A stretch of 64,000 nt of DNA. Origin: Mugil cephalus (lineage: Eukaryota; Chordata; Actinopteri; Mugiliformes; Mugilidae). The notes under the pieces are model-generated. The model was not told the origin of the DNA, ran no database searches, and saw nothing but the letters and a program-made list of their open reading frames with translations. The stretch spans positions 28,765,501 to 28,829,500 of the forward strand of contig NC_061772.1 in assembly GCF_022458985.1 (NCBI RefSeq), given 5' to 3'. Each line of letters opens with the position of its first letter. Positions within the stretch are counted from its first letter, which is position 1. Of the stretch, positions 21,536 through 33,500 are shown piece after piece. The position numbers and the translations under genes are program-made.

Positions 21536-24500
21536 CTGAGGACGAGAAGCAAACGGGAGAAGAGTCACAGCAGGAAGAGACTGAGACGTACACTAATAAT
21601 AAAGTCATTAAAGTATTTAAAGTAAAGTCATTAAAGTAATAAAGCAAACTGATGTCATTAAAGTAATAAAGTATTTAAATTAAAATCATTAATAAAATAA
21701 AATAAAAGTTATAAAATAAAGTAATTAAAGTATTTAAAATAGTCGTTAAAGTAAAGTAATTCAAGTATTTAAAGTAAAGTCATTAAAGTAATAAAGCAAA
21801 GTGAAGTCATTACAGTAATAGTCATCAAGTGAAGTTGTTAAAGTAATAAAGTAATTAAAGCATTTAAATTACAGTCATTAATAAAAAAGTAAAATAAAAG
21901 TAATAAAGTACATTAAGTAAAGAAATAAAGTATTTAAAGTAAAGTCATTAAAGTAATAAAGCAAAGTGAAGTCATTAAAGTAATAAAGTAATTAAAGTGA
22001 AGTCATTAAAGTAATAGTCATTAAGTAAAGTTGTTAAAGTAATAAAGTATTTAAATTAAAATCATTAATAAAATAAAAGTTATAAAATAAAGTAATTCAA
22101 GTATTTAAAATAGTCGTTAAAGTAAGTAAAGTAATTCAAGTATTTAAAGTAAAGTCATTAAAGTAATAAAGCAAAGTGAAGTCATTAAAGTAATCATCAA
22201 GTGAAGTTGTTAAAGTAATAAAGTAATTTAAGTATTTAAATTAAAGTCATTAATAAAAAAAAGTAAAATAAAAGTAAAGTAAATTATGTAAAGTAAAAAA
22301 AAGTAGTTAAGTAATTAAAGTGAAGTCATTAAAGTAATAGTCATTAAGTAAAGTTGTTGAAGTAATAAAGTATTTAAATTAAAATCATTAATAAAATAAA
22401 ATTAAAGTTTTAAAATAAAGTAATTAAAGTATTTAAAATAGTCGTTAAAGTAAGTAAAGTAATTCAAGTATTTAAAGTAAAGTCATTAAAGTAATAAAGC
22501 AAAGAGAAGTCATTAAAGTAATAGTCATTAAGTTAAGTTGTTAAAGTAATAAAGTAATTAAAGCATTTAAATTACAGTCATTAATAAAAATAAATAAAAG
22601 TTATAAAATAAAGTAATTAAAGAATTTAAAAAAGTCGTTAAAGTCAGTAAAGTAATTCAAGTATATAAAGTTAAGTCATTAAGTAAAGTTGTTAAAGTAA
22701 TAAAGTAAAGTAAGTAAGATAATTAAAGTATTTAAATTAGTCATTAATAAAAAAAAAGTAACATAAAAGTAATAAAATAAATTAACAAAGTAAAAAAATA
22801 AGTATTTAAAGTAAGTAAGTGAAGTCATTAAAGTCATTAGCCATTAAGTAAAGTTTTTAAAGTAATAAAATAATTAAAGTATTTAAATTAAAGTCATTAA
22901 GGAAAAATGGGAAATAAAAAATAAGAGTAATAAAGTAAAGTAGGTAAAGCCACTAAAGTAATAAAGTAATTATTTAAAGTAAGTGAAGTAAAAAAAGTTA
23001 AGTTATTACAGTATGTAAAATAAAGTTGTTGAAGTAATTAAAATATTTAAAGTAAATGCATAAAGTAATTAAAGTTAAGCCATTAAAGTAATTTATGAAT
23101 AATTAAATGAAAGCTCACACCCCCGTTAATAAAGACCCTCCACCTGTGAACCCACACCCTGATGATACTGTCACTCATTACCCACTCAGCAGAACCTCGT
23201 TAGCAGGAGGACGCAGCCGCCGAGGGACACGGTCCACGTGGAGGTTAATGTCAAAAACGTTTTAGTTCTACTTTAAAAATCACACATCACTGTTTCACAT
23301 GAAGACAAACATCAAACATACTGCAGCTCATTGAAAGTTCATTTAAAATATCACGTAAAATATTAAAAAAAAAAAAGATTTTTCTTCTAAAAACCGGAGT
23401 TAAAAGTTAAAACTAAGCGGCGGTCCTGGGGACGGTCTCCGTACCGACTCGGCCTCCTCCCGCCCCCCTGCGGCCCCTCTTAGCAGGCATCATCCGGTTT
23501 TCCTCGGAGGTCATGAGCTTCCTCTTGCTGGAGGGGCCGGGGGTCCGGGGGCTGCTGGACGAGCTCCGGTTGGGAGTTTTCTCGCCGCCGCCGGGGGTTC
23601 CTCTGCGCCTCCTCTTCCCCTCCACCAAGTTATCTGAGGACGACGACAAACACGTGAGTGTAAAAGCATCACAGCAGTAAAAAAAAAACACAACTGAACC
23701 GAAGCATCATGGTAGTTGCAGTCTCACCCAGGCTGATGTCGGAGGCCTTGGCCAGGGGGGTGGACGGCTCGTAGGGCCCCAGGCTGTGCTGCTCCCTCAG
23801 CTTGTTGCCCTGCTCCAGAGACAGGATGACCGACGTCCTGTTGTACCACTGCCTCTGGCCGTCCTTCTCCACGTTGTAGAAGAGCTCCTGGCCCTCTGTC
23901 TTATGGCCCTTCACCACACCTGGGCAAGACACAACATCCAGCCTTTCAGAAAAGCTGAATATCACATCACATCATTGTGTCTGTAGCCAAATGCAAAAAA
24001 AACGCCAGGGAAACAAGGGAAATCAGACCAGCTGCACTAACTTCCCTTGTTTTTAAGATTTTTGAAAATGTCATCAAACACGAGGCCTTTTCAAACATTT
24101 CTGATAGATTGCAAATTATAGTTTACTTACCCAGGCTGCTATGAGCATCTGTACAAACATCTAGAGAAACCAACGTCCCATGCAAGGATTTTATTAACTT
24201 TATTTTATTATTTTTTTTAATAAGGTGCAGACCCATATTTTTCAGTCAACCACCTTGCATCCTATTTTAAACTACCAGAGCAGCTTTTAGCATTAGCTTT
24301 AGATTTTATTACAAACCAGAAATCAAAGAGTGGAGCCACCCTGGACATTACATACCTTACATTTCACCAGGGACATTTATATTTATACTGTGAATTTTTT
24401 GGCAATATTCAACTCAGGGTTTGCATATAGATGATAGATGATAGATAGATGCTTTATTTTTCCTAATTCCTGCAGAATTTATATATATTTTTAGTCTACT

Positions 24501-27500
24501 TTGCATATACAGACTATATTTTCATCCTACCTTTTTAACATTTGCACATTTTCTGACTACATTTTTTTGAACAGTTGCTGCATCGTAGGCCTTTGAGGAA
24601 TGTCATTTCAATCCTGTATGAGAACTGACAAAAAAAATAGCTGACTTCACAGAGCGGTTGGCATGGTAACTTGTAGTCATCATGAGGTCACGTCCTGTTT
24701 CTATAACGTCAAATAACTAATTATTATTAACCACATTATATTAAATACCTAAAATAACTGAAAACATCCTTGAAAAAAAAAAAAAATATATATATATATA
24801 TGACGTGTCTTTTTAGCGTTTTAGTTCGGTCTAAGTCCCGCCCACTAACATGGCGGAGGTGGAGCTTATGACCTACACTGCAGCCTCCAGCCACCAGGGG
24901 GAGCTCTACTTGCTTTGGCTTTACTTCGTCCATCTTTATACATTCTATGGTTCACATGGACACTAGTTTTTCTCTTATAATCAGAATAAAGTGCCTCATG
25001 TCGCCACCTCAGTCAGAACAGACTGATCTGACCTTGGGATGAAGATGGGATGAAGGGGGGATGAAGGGGGGATGAATGGGGGATGAATGGGGGATGAAGA
25101 TGGGATGAAGATGGTAAGAAGATGGTAAGAAGATGGTAAGAAGGGGGGATGAAGATGGGATGAAGGGGGGTGAAGAAGGGATGAAGGGGGAATGAATATG
25201 GGATGAAGATGGGATGAAGGGGGATGAAGGGGGGATAAAGATGGGATGAAGATGGGATGAAGGGGGATGAAGATGGGATGAAGATGGGATGAAGATGGGA
25301 TGAAGGGGGATGAAGGGGGATGAAGGGGGGATGAAGATGGGGATGAAGATGGTAAGAAGGGGGGATGAAGATGGGATGAAGATGGGATGAAGATGGGATG
25401 AAGGGGGGATGAAGATGGGATGAAGGGGGGATGAAGATGGGATGAAGATGGGATGAAGGGGTCCTGGGGCTGACCCATGGTGTGGGTAATAAAAATGTGT
25501 TGATTCAAAGATGCTGTCAAAAGTTTGTTTTCAGCAAATCATGCTTCAAAACAATCAAACTTTACTAAAAGTCTGTTTTACTAAATCTGAACTGAACTAT
25601 CTGGGTTGTGAAATATTTACAAAATACTGATGACTATGGGAGCAGGTATCAGTTTGTTTTAACCCTCCTCACCTATGCTGAAGTACTCGTCTTCCAGCAG
25701 AGCAGTGACCTCGGTCTCCAGTGGGATGGGGTCACACAGCAGGATGTCCTTCCCCGCCACCTCGCACTCGTAGCCGTCGTCGAACCTCAGGCGGAACCTG
25801 CCCTCGCCGATGTCTTTGATGATGCGTCCCGAGTAGAAGTAGCCGTTGGACGACCACTTGGCCACCACCCGCAGGCCCACAAAGCTGCTGCCGGCCGAAC
25901 TCGCCTCCTCCGGCCACGACCTGAGCGAGTCCGAGTGGCTGTGGAGCTCGGGGTCCGAGGGGCTGACGGGGAGGCGTGGGGGCAGCATGCGGCTGTAGGG
26001 CTCGTCCTCGGAGGACGAATGTGGCGGACCGTGAGCTCCGAGCCTCTGGAAGGAGCCGACGCCTCCTCCCCTTAGAGACAAAGACGGAGTCAAACTACAG
26101 GCGACGTGAAAAAAAAAATGTTTTTAAAACTGGAAACTTTTCTTCAGTCAAATGTGTTTTAACGTCTGAGTCCTGATCTCATCTTAGATAAATTCCTAAA
26201 GTCTTTCTTTGTCCTCTAGAGTCGACTGGATTCACTCCAATAAATGTTAAAGTCAGAGTTAATTTGGAGAGTGGAGATCTAACGCTGCCATAAACTAATC
26301 CTCTATGGAAGATCTGTCTCCAGGAAACTTTTCTCTTCTTTTAAACGTTCAGTGTTTGTTGTTGTTTGGTTTCAGTTTTTACATATTCAGTTCCGTGAAT
26401 CATGCTGTAGTTTACAAATTTCTGTCAGACTAAATTCACATTTTTTAGAGTAAAGTTCTTCCTCCACAGCAGAATGTTTAGTCAAAATAATGCTGCTTCT
26501 TCTTCAAAATTCCTCCTCTTGATCAAGACTCTTCTTGAAGATTAAAGACTGTTATTCAAGATTCTTCTTAAAAATTCAAGATTCTTCTTCAAGATCCACA
26601 ACTCTTCTTCTGCAAGATTAAAGACTCTTCTTCAAGATTCTTCTTCTTCCTCTTCTACAAGATTTGACTCCTCTTCAAGATTCTTCTTGCTTTTGAAGAT
26701 TCAACTCCTCTTCTTCAAGACTGTTCTTCAAGATTCAAGACTCTTCCTCTTCAAGATTCTTTTTCAAGATTCAAGATTCTTCTTTCTTTTGAAGATTCGA
26801 CTCCTCTTCTTAAAGATTCAAAATTCCACCCCTTGTTCAAGATCGTTCTTCAAGATTCAAGAGCCTTCTTCAAGATTTAAGATTCTTCTTCCTTTTCAAG
26901 ATTCGACTCTTCTTCTTCAAGATTGTTCTTCAACATTCTTCTTCCTGTTTAAGACTCTTCTTCAAGATAATTCTTCTTCTCAAGGTTCCTCCTCTTGTTC
27001 TTCAAAATTTGTCATCTTCTTCCTCCTCTTCTTCAAGATTCTTCTGAGGCTGAGGCTGACCAACCACTGGTTCTGACCAACCACTGTTTCTGGTTTATGT
27101 CAATGACCTAAAATCAATAACTACAGATTATGTGGATTATTAAGGATCAGACTTGGCTGAAGCCTGATGCTGATCGGAACGTCGCTGTATGAAATGTCAC
27201 TAAATCTGAATGGAGGAGAAGATCAGCAGATGTGGCTGCACCTTAAATACTAAAGGACTTTATCTCCCGTTCAAAAATAATACAATAAGAGCTTATTTAA
27301 AGCTGTAGGTTCAGCATTCAGGACTGACTGGTTTACATGTGCTTTCAGCTGAGGATGAACAACTTTGTTATCAAGACATAAGAAAAAAACTTTTATTTTA
27401 AGCTTCTAAAATGTGTCTTCTGTTTCACGTCACTATAAATGAACCACCTATAAGTTTCTGAAACCAGAAATTGAACTTGTATATTTTTACACTTGAATTA

Positions 27501-30500
27501 AGAACAAAATAAAGTGTAATTTACTGAAAAACCTAATTTTATTCATGTATTTACATTCAACGCTGAGTGAGACGACTTGTTGCAAGATGATTAGTGCAAA
27601 GAGGGAAAAGTGAAGTGTGGTTAAAGACGCTACAAGAAGTGATGGAGCAGTTTGCCCGATGCTTTCTTTCTTTCTTTTTAAGTGCAGCGTGAGCCTCAGC
27701 AGGGAGGACTCACCTGGACAGGGAGGAGCGGGACGGGGGTCGGCCCCTTCTAGCCCTTCCTCTGGGGCTCAGCGGTACGAAGGCCCGGGACCCCAGGGTG
27801 CCGAAGCCTCTGTCCACTGTGACCACTGACCCTGCCCTGTGACCCCTGTGCCCCCTCTGTTGATGCCCACCTCCCCTCCTGGGACTGCGAACACACAGAG
27901 GGGATGAACGGAGCCAAGGTCAGGTTGCACAGGCACTGATCTGGGGGCCAACCTCAATACTACGAGGGACGAGGCGCGACCCCAGATTGATGCCTGTGGC
28001 AACGTGCACCTTGAAGGAGGCAGGGACCAGTGAATCACTGACAAATTAAGGTGTTAGAAAGTCAAAGAAGGTGAAGGGTGAGAATCAGCATGCAGCTAGC
28101 GGAGGTAGAGAAGAGACGGAGGAGGAGGAGGAACGGGGGGAGGACGTGGAGGACAAGGCGGTACCTCATGGATCGGGCTCCTCTGCTGGGCGGCATGATG
28201 AAGTCGGGCCTGGTGAGGCCGGTGCTGCTGCTGGTTCCCCCGGAGCTGTGCTGCAGACTGGAGGCCTTGGACGACAGGGAGCTGATGTCGGCCAGGTCTC
28301 CGGAGGTGACGGAGCTGCTTCCTGTGCGACACGGAGAGATGTCGCCGTCCAGGACCTGACAGTCCACCACCGGCTCCTCGCTCTCCTGCCAACAGCAGCC
28401 GAGCACAAGAGGTTTCTAGTCTGCTGTCAAACGCTTCGACTGGTTTTAACATTAACAGGCTGCAGCCACACCTGTTTTTCATTTAAACCTCAACAACCAG
28501 AAAAGTTTTTTTTGTGTTTAAGTCATGGAACAGAGTTAAAGCAACGTCCAAACATGGAACAGTTAAAAAATAAAGTACAAAGACGCTATTTTCAAGAGGT
28601 ACAGAGATGAGGAAGGTGTTAGGCACCAAGTGTTATAAGATTGTATTTTTACATGGTGTGATGTATGTACTATATATAATATTATTGTATTATGTGAATA
28701 TGTAAATTAGATTCATCTCTGTTCAGTTCAATGTATGAAACTAATTCTATTTATCTATAAGTATCAGGTGTCGCGTCTCCCGTCTAGACATATTTAGATT
28801 TACATATTTATAATGTATCACTTTTTTGTTGTCTTCTGTTGATTTGCTTGAATGTTTTCAGCTGCTTCATGACCAAGTCTGACAAAATAAATACAAAGAC
28901 ACAAAGAAGAAACAGTTTGGTCCTTTGAGTGGAATCCGGTTTAACTCTGTATAGACTCATCTCTCACTTTCAATTGGGGAGGCTGCACAAATCAAAGCAA
29001 AACTTGACACTTTACATTGAAAATAAACTTCAATTGATCAAAAACCAGTATTTTAGAACAGATGTTAGTGGGTTTATTCACATGAACTGATGCTTCAGGT
29101 CCTTGCACAACATTTCTGTTGGATTAAGGTCAGAACTTTGACTTGTTCCTAAACATTCACCCTGTTCTTCTTTAACCGTTCTTTTTGGAGAACCAGTGAT
29201 GTTCTCGGGCTCGTTGTCTGGATGCATGACCCAGTTTCTGTGACATTTTCTTTTAGAGTTCACTGGTAGAATTCACAATTTATTTATCCCTCTATAGCTG
29301 CGTTTTATTTGGTGTTTCCGCAAAATAAAAGCGATATTTTTGAAATTTTGATTAAGTCTTATTGCTTTTTGTTTCCATTGAAAGGTGTTTTACGAATGAG
29401 CTTGTCCTGCGATATCCCATAATTCTCTTAAATTCTCGTCACTTTGAGGAAGATGGGACATGAAATGAACTGGTCACATGACTCCGGTGATGGTGAATTT
29501 GCGGAAAATCTGTTTCAAGTGCACTTTGGTGATAAACTTTTATGTCTGAAAAAACATCTCATGAGAATATAAAGGTGTTTTAGATTTAGATATTCGAGAG
29601 GTTTTTTGAAAATGTAGGTGTTTTTATTACCAGTTTTTTATTGCAATAATGATTTTATTTCTAGGGGGAATGGAAACGTAGCAATAAATAACAAGACGAC
29701 CAGGACCAGGACATGATCACATGAGGTTCTGATGCTTTGTCTCCAAACATAACAACACTGAACTGAACAGACGGACTCTAATATGGTCACCTCACACATA
29801 TGTAATATCGGCTGATTTTACTCATAAAGTATTCCTCTTTAATTAGTTTGATTGGGTTCGTCTTGTCCAATTTAAAGACTTGTTTAGATTTACATTTATG
29901 CAGAAATGTAGAAAATCCTGCAACATTTTAGACGATTTAAACGGTTCCTGATCGGGTTGAAGAAGCATTTTCTACGAGTCCGTTACCTCTGTGACTTTGC
30001 GATCCACCTCTTTGCCGTCCTCATAGTACACGTCTGTGATGATCCGTGTGATGGTGGTCCGAACTTCCTGGATGGTGCGGACGTGTCTGCGGTGAGTCGG
30101 GACGCTGTTTCTTCTAAAGGACGGAGACTCCGGTTCACCCTTTAAGACACAAAACTAAACATCAGATATTTCTGCTTAAACCAGACACGAGCTGTGAAAA
30201 TCTCTCAGAGTCCGTACCCTGTCCGCTGGGGAACGAAGCCCCGGGCCATCGAAGCTGGTCTGCTGGGACACTGTCCTCTGGTGGAGCTGGGACACACGAA
30301 ACAAAGACTTCAGACTTTACATCTTCTATCCTCAACACTTTTACTGCAGAGTGGAATAAAATGAGTCACATAACCCTTATGATTGCTAACATTTGCAGGA
30401 ATTATAGGAGGTGAATGAAAGTAAATACACGCAGTAATTTGGTTGTGTATAGGTGTCTTTGTAGTTATGTAATGGTTTGTAATTTGGTGCATCCAAAAAC

Positions 30501-33500
30501 AAGTCCTGTTGCCTTTGTTTTCTGAACTAATCCCCTGAGTTATGGCTGAACATCACGAGCACGGCGACGGACTGACCTTGTTGGACGGAGCAGAGCCGAT
30601 GGCGTTTTCAGAGGCCGGCCGGGAAACCACCTTCTGCCTGACGTCCGTCCCCTTTGGAGGGGGCGGCTCTGGTCCTCGTCTTTCCTGGGACAGATCCGCT
30701 GGAAGAAGCATGTCCTTGAGCTTGTTTTGTGGTCCCGCCTCTGATTCCTGAGCTGCCGGCCCTGATTGGCTGTTGGGGAGGCTGTTGCATCCCAGCGAGG
30801 ACGCCTGAGAGCTCCTCTGTGGTGAGGCGAACAGTTCCCCCCTGGAAGCAAAAAGGTGGAGGATGTGAAGTGGTGAGACATCTTATTCACGTCTTAGAAC
30901 GTCCCCAACGTCTCCAGACATCAGACATTTATTTAAGTGCATAAGTTTCAGATGCTGTCCTTTGAAAACTTATTTGTACTGGAATATTTCCAGCTCTTAC
31001 AAGCATCTAATTAAACTTTTCCTCATAAAATGTCCTTAAAATTTAATTTATAAAGCTCAGACCAACTGTGTTAAAGTAAAAGTAAAGATTTGGAGAACAC
31101 TGCACAAACTTTCATCAGAGGAGGTGGTTAGGAAGTTTATGGAAGCTTCAAAGAACAGTATAGACTCTTTCACAGTTTGTGAACAATGTAACATTTTTTA
31201 AGGGGCGGGGCTTAGCTGGAGGCAAAATATCTCATACACTACAGCGTGTAAACGGTTGTTAGCATATTTCAATTAACTACTTTGGCACGAATGGACGAGG
31301 AAAACACATATTTTAATAGAATATACTAATACACTCACTCCCCAAGATCACAAGTGTCTTTTTAAAAAGTTGACTCTGACCGATGGGACTATATTCACCG
31401 ACTCTACACTCTCACTCGTTGGATGGACAATTTGACCAAAGGAGGACACAGAGGGGACGAAGTCTGGTCTGTCTTTATCAAGGGAAGCCTCTCCAACAAA
31501 GATATTGCAAGTAGTAAGTGGAACCACTGTGAAGGGGAACGTAGTAAATGTGACTTTTAATGTTGCGTTAACTGGTTCTTGTTGGTTGCTAGTTGGTATC
31601 TGACTGCTAGCCTGCTGGTCGGTTTTCAGTTGGACTGGGCGTCTATATGTGTGTTGCCTGGGATGTTGGCACAAGGGATTGTAACTTCTTAATCTGTGTA
31701 TTATTGAATACTTACTTACAGTTTAGAAACACGCAAAGCTGCCACTAATAATAATGCAACCAGGAGAGATATCTCATCTCTTGATTACAAGAAACAAGAG
31801 GCCGAATGAGAGAATTCCTCTTCAGACATTCAGTAATGCGACCTCGCTCTGTCAAAGCGGTGGGACGTGATTTCCCCTTAATGCTCCTCACGTCCCGAGA
31901 GAATGAACGACGAGTACAGAAAATAGCCATCCACCTACACAAACCAAAAGTAGGTCTCCCCGTGAAAGCTGCTCCTGGTGGAAGGCCTATTTCTGTCCAC
32001 TAAAATACATTACAACAAGGGGAGAGCTATTCATAATCTCTGGGGTCACGTGACGCCGCGGTAGAATAAAACTACGAGAACCGAAAGAGCGGATCGGATT
32101 TACAAGAAGAAGAGGTAAAAAAAAAACTGACATGAAGAACATTAACCCTTGAGGTGAATGATGCGATAACCTGGCTTGGTTACAAAGCTGACAGAATTGG
32201 GACGACAGTGCTGGGAGCACATGGCAGAACTTTCCCTCTGGTACCTCCATGTCTGTTATACGGGGCAGGGTGTAGCCTCACGGGACCAGAGATGTATTCA
32301 CACACAACTAGGGACTGCATTAGGCTAAAATGTGCTCAGTCCTGTGATTCGTTAGGATGGAAGAAAGTTCAGATGAGGAAAAAAAAAGGATACAAAAACT
32401 TTAACAGCGAAGAACCAGCAGTTTGCAACCACAACTTTTACATCCCAGCCTGGAGCGAGAAAGTTGGAGTTGATTCTGCTCCTACAAAGATCTGCTGGGC
32501 CAATCAGATCGTCTGGGCGGGGCTTCATGTATCTGCTGTATTCGTTTGACCAGATCAGATGTAGAGGTGCTGATGTAAACCTTTATTAACCATGTGAACT
32601 CTTGATGTTTCTGGTTTGTCTCTGGTTACTGGAATAAATCCATTCTCTCTGAACATGTTTGCTCCACGTGGGGTTAAAACATGGAGCTGGAATCCATGCG
32701 GATAGAAGACGTGGTTCATCTTCTCCTACTCTAGCAGTTCAGGGTTGGAAAGAAAGATCTTTTTATTTTGTCTGTGAAAGTCATGATGATCCACAAGGCA
32801 ACTAAAAAAAAAGGCAACTGGACTTGTAGAGTCGAGTCCATCTTAGCCAGAGAAGACGGTGGTTTGAGAGAGGAGTGAAGGAAGCCATCAAAAGCTGTTT
32901 CCACTACATGTTTTTGCAAAATAAATGCAATATTTTTGAATTTCTCATCTTGTGATATCCCATAATTCTCTTAAATTCTCATCACTTTGAGGAAGATGGA
33001 CTTCAAACAAACTGGTCACATGACCTGCATCTTCTACAGTGATGCCAGTGATGGGGAAATGCGAAAAAGAGTGTTTCCATTGCACTTCTGTGATAAACTT
33101 TTGTATCAATACGTCTGAAAAAACACCTCATGAGAATGTAGAAATGTTTTAGAGATTATTGAGGGTTTTTTTGTTTTTTTTTTAAATGTAGGTGTTTCCA
33201 TTTTGCACATTTATTAAATGTAGGTTTTGCACATTTCCAGGGGGAATAAAAATGCAGCAACTGTCAAATTGGAGAAACCTTCTTTACAACAGAGGAGGTG
33301 GACTGAGATTTAATCTCCCATCAATTTACAATACTTAGCTCGTTACAGAACCATTCATAAGGTAATCACAACAAGTTTCTGATGGGTTTTACCTACAGAG
33401 TTTTCCTATTTAAACCTCAACTTCTCACCAATCTCTCAGGACTGAAGATGCTACTTGGATGAAACGTCTTCAGGAAACTCTACACGTTTAGTTGACTTTT

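Larger units (their letters stand above)
23920..25672 (-). other. tp53bp1 intron 21
   Basis: This 1.75-kb intron holds a LINE-type 3' tail fragment (about 24428-24600), a copy of the CTCF-like repeat family (about 24745-24940) and a GATGAAG minisatellite (25034-25458). No exon is needed here: the phase closes from exon 21 to exon 22. Confidence 0.7.
28386..29986 (-). other. tp53bp1 intron 18
   Basis: A 1.6-kb intron with a Tc1-like transposase fragment (29078-29263) and one copy of a roughly 390-bp repeat (29293-29690) that recurs in intron 15. The stretch 28400-29070 is AT-rich without a recognised feature. Confidence 0.6.

Noticed and set aside
20258..23100. CRISPR-like regular repeats
   Set aside because: The repeats are degenerate, AT-rich and continuous, without unique spacers, in an evident vertebrate gene.
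23413..23444. Read-through end of tp53bp1 exon 23 as a truncated protein
   Set aside because: A GTACGG donor at 23444 keeps the phase into exon 24, and the BRCT exons downstream are intact, so the stop near 23413 is intronic in the main transcript.
24996..25520. A 174-codon minus-strand open frame rich in His, Pro, Ser and Ile
   Set aside because: It is the translation of the GATGAAG minisatellite; the repeated HPIFIPSSS pattern follows directly from the tandem DNA unit, and it has no splice or promoter context.
26687..27076. A 129-codon plus-strand frame rich in Leu, Phe and Lys
   Set aside because: It is low-complexity translation of the TTCAAGATTC minisatellite within a tp53bp1 intron.
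28071..28610. A 179-codon plus-strand frame
   Set aside because: Antisense to tp53bp1 exon 19, whose minus-strand frame is conserved and splice-consistent.
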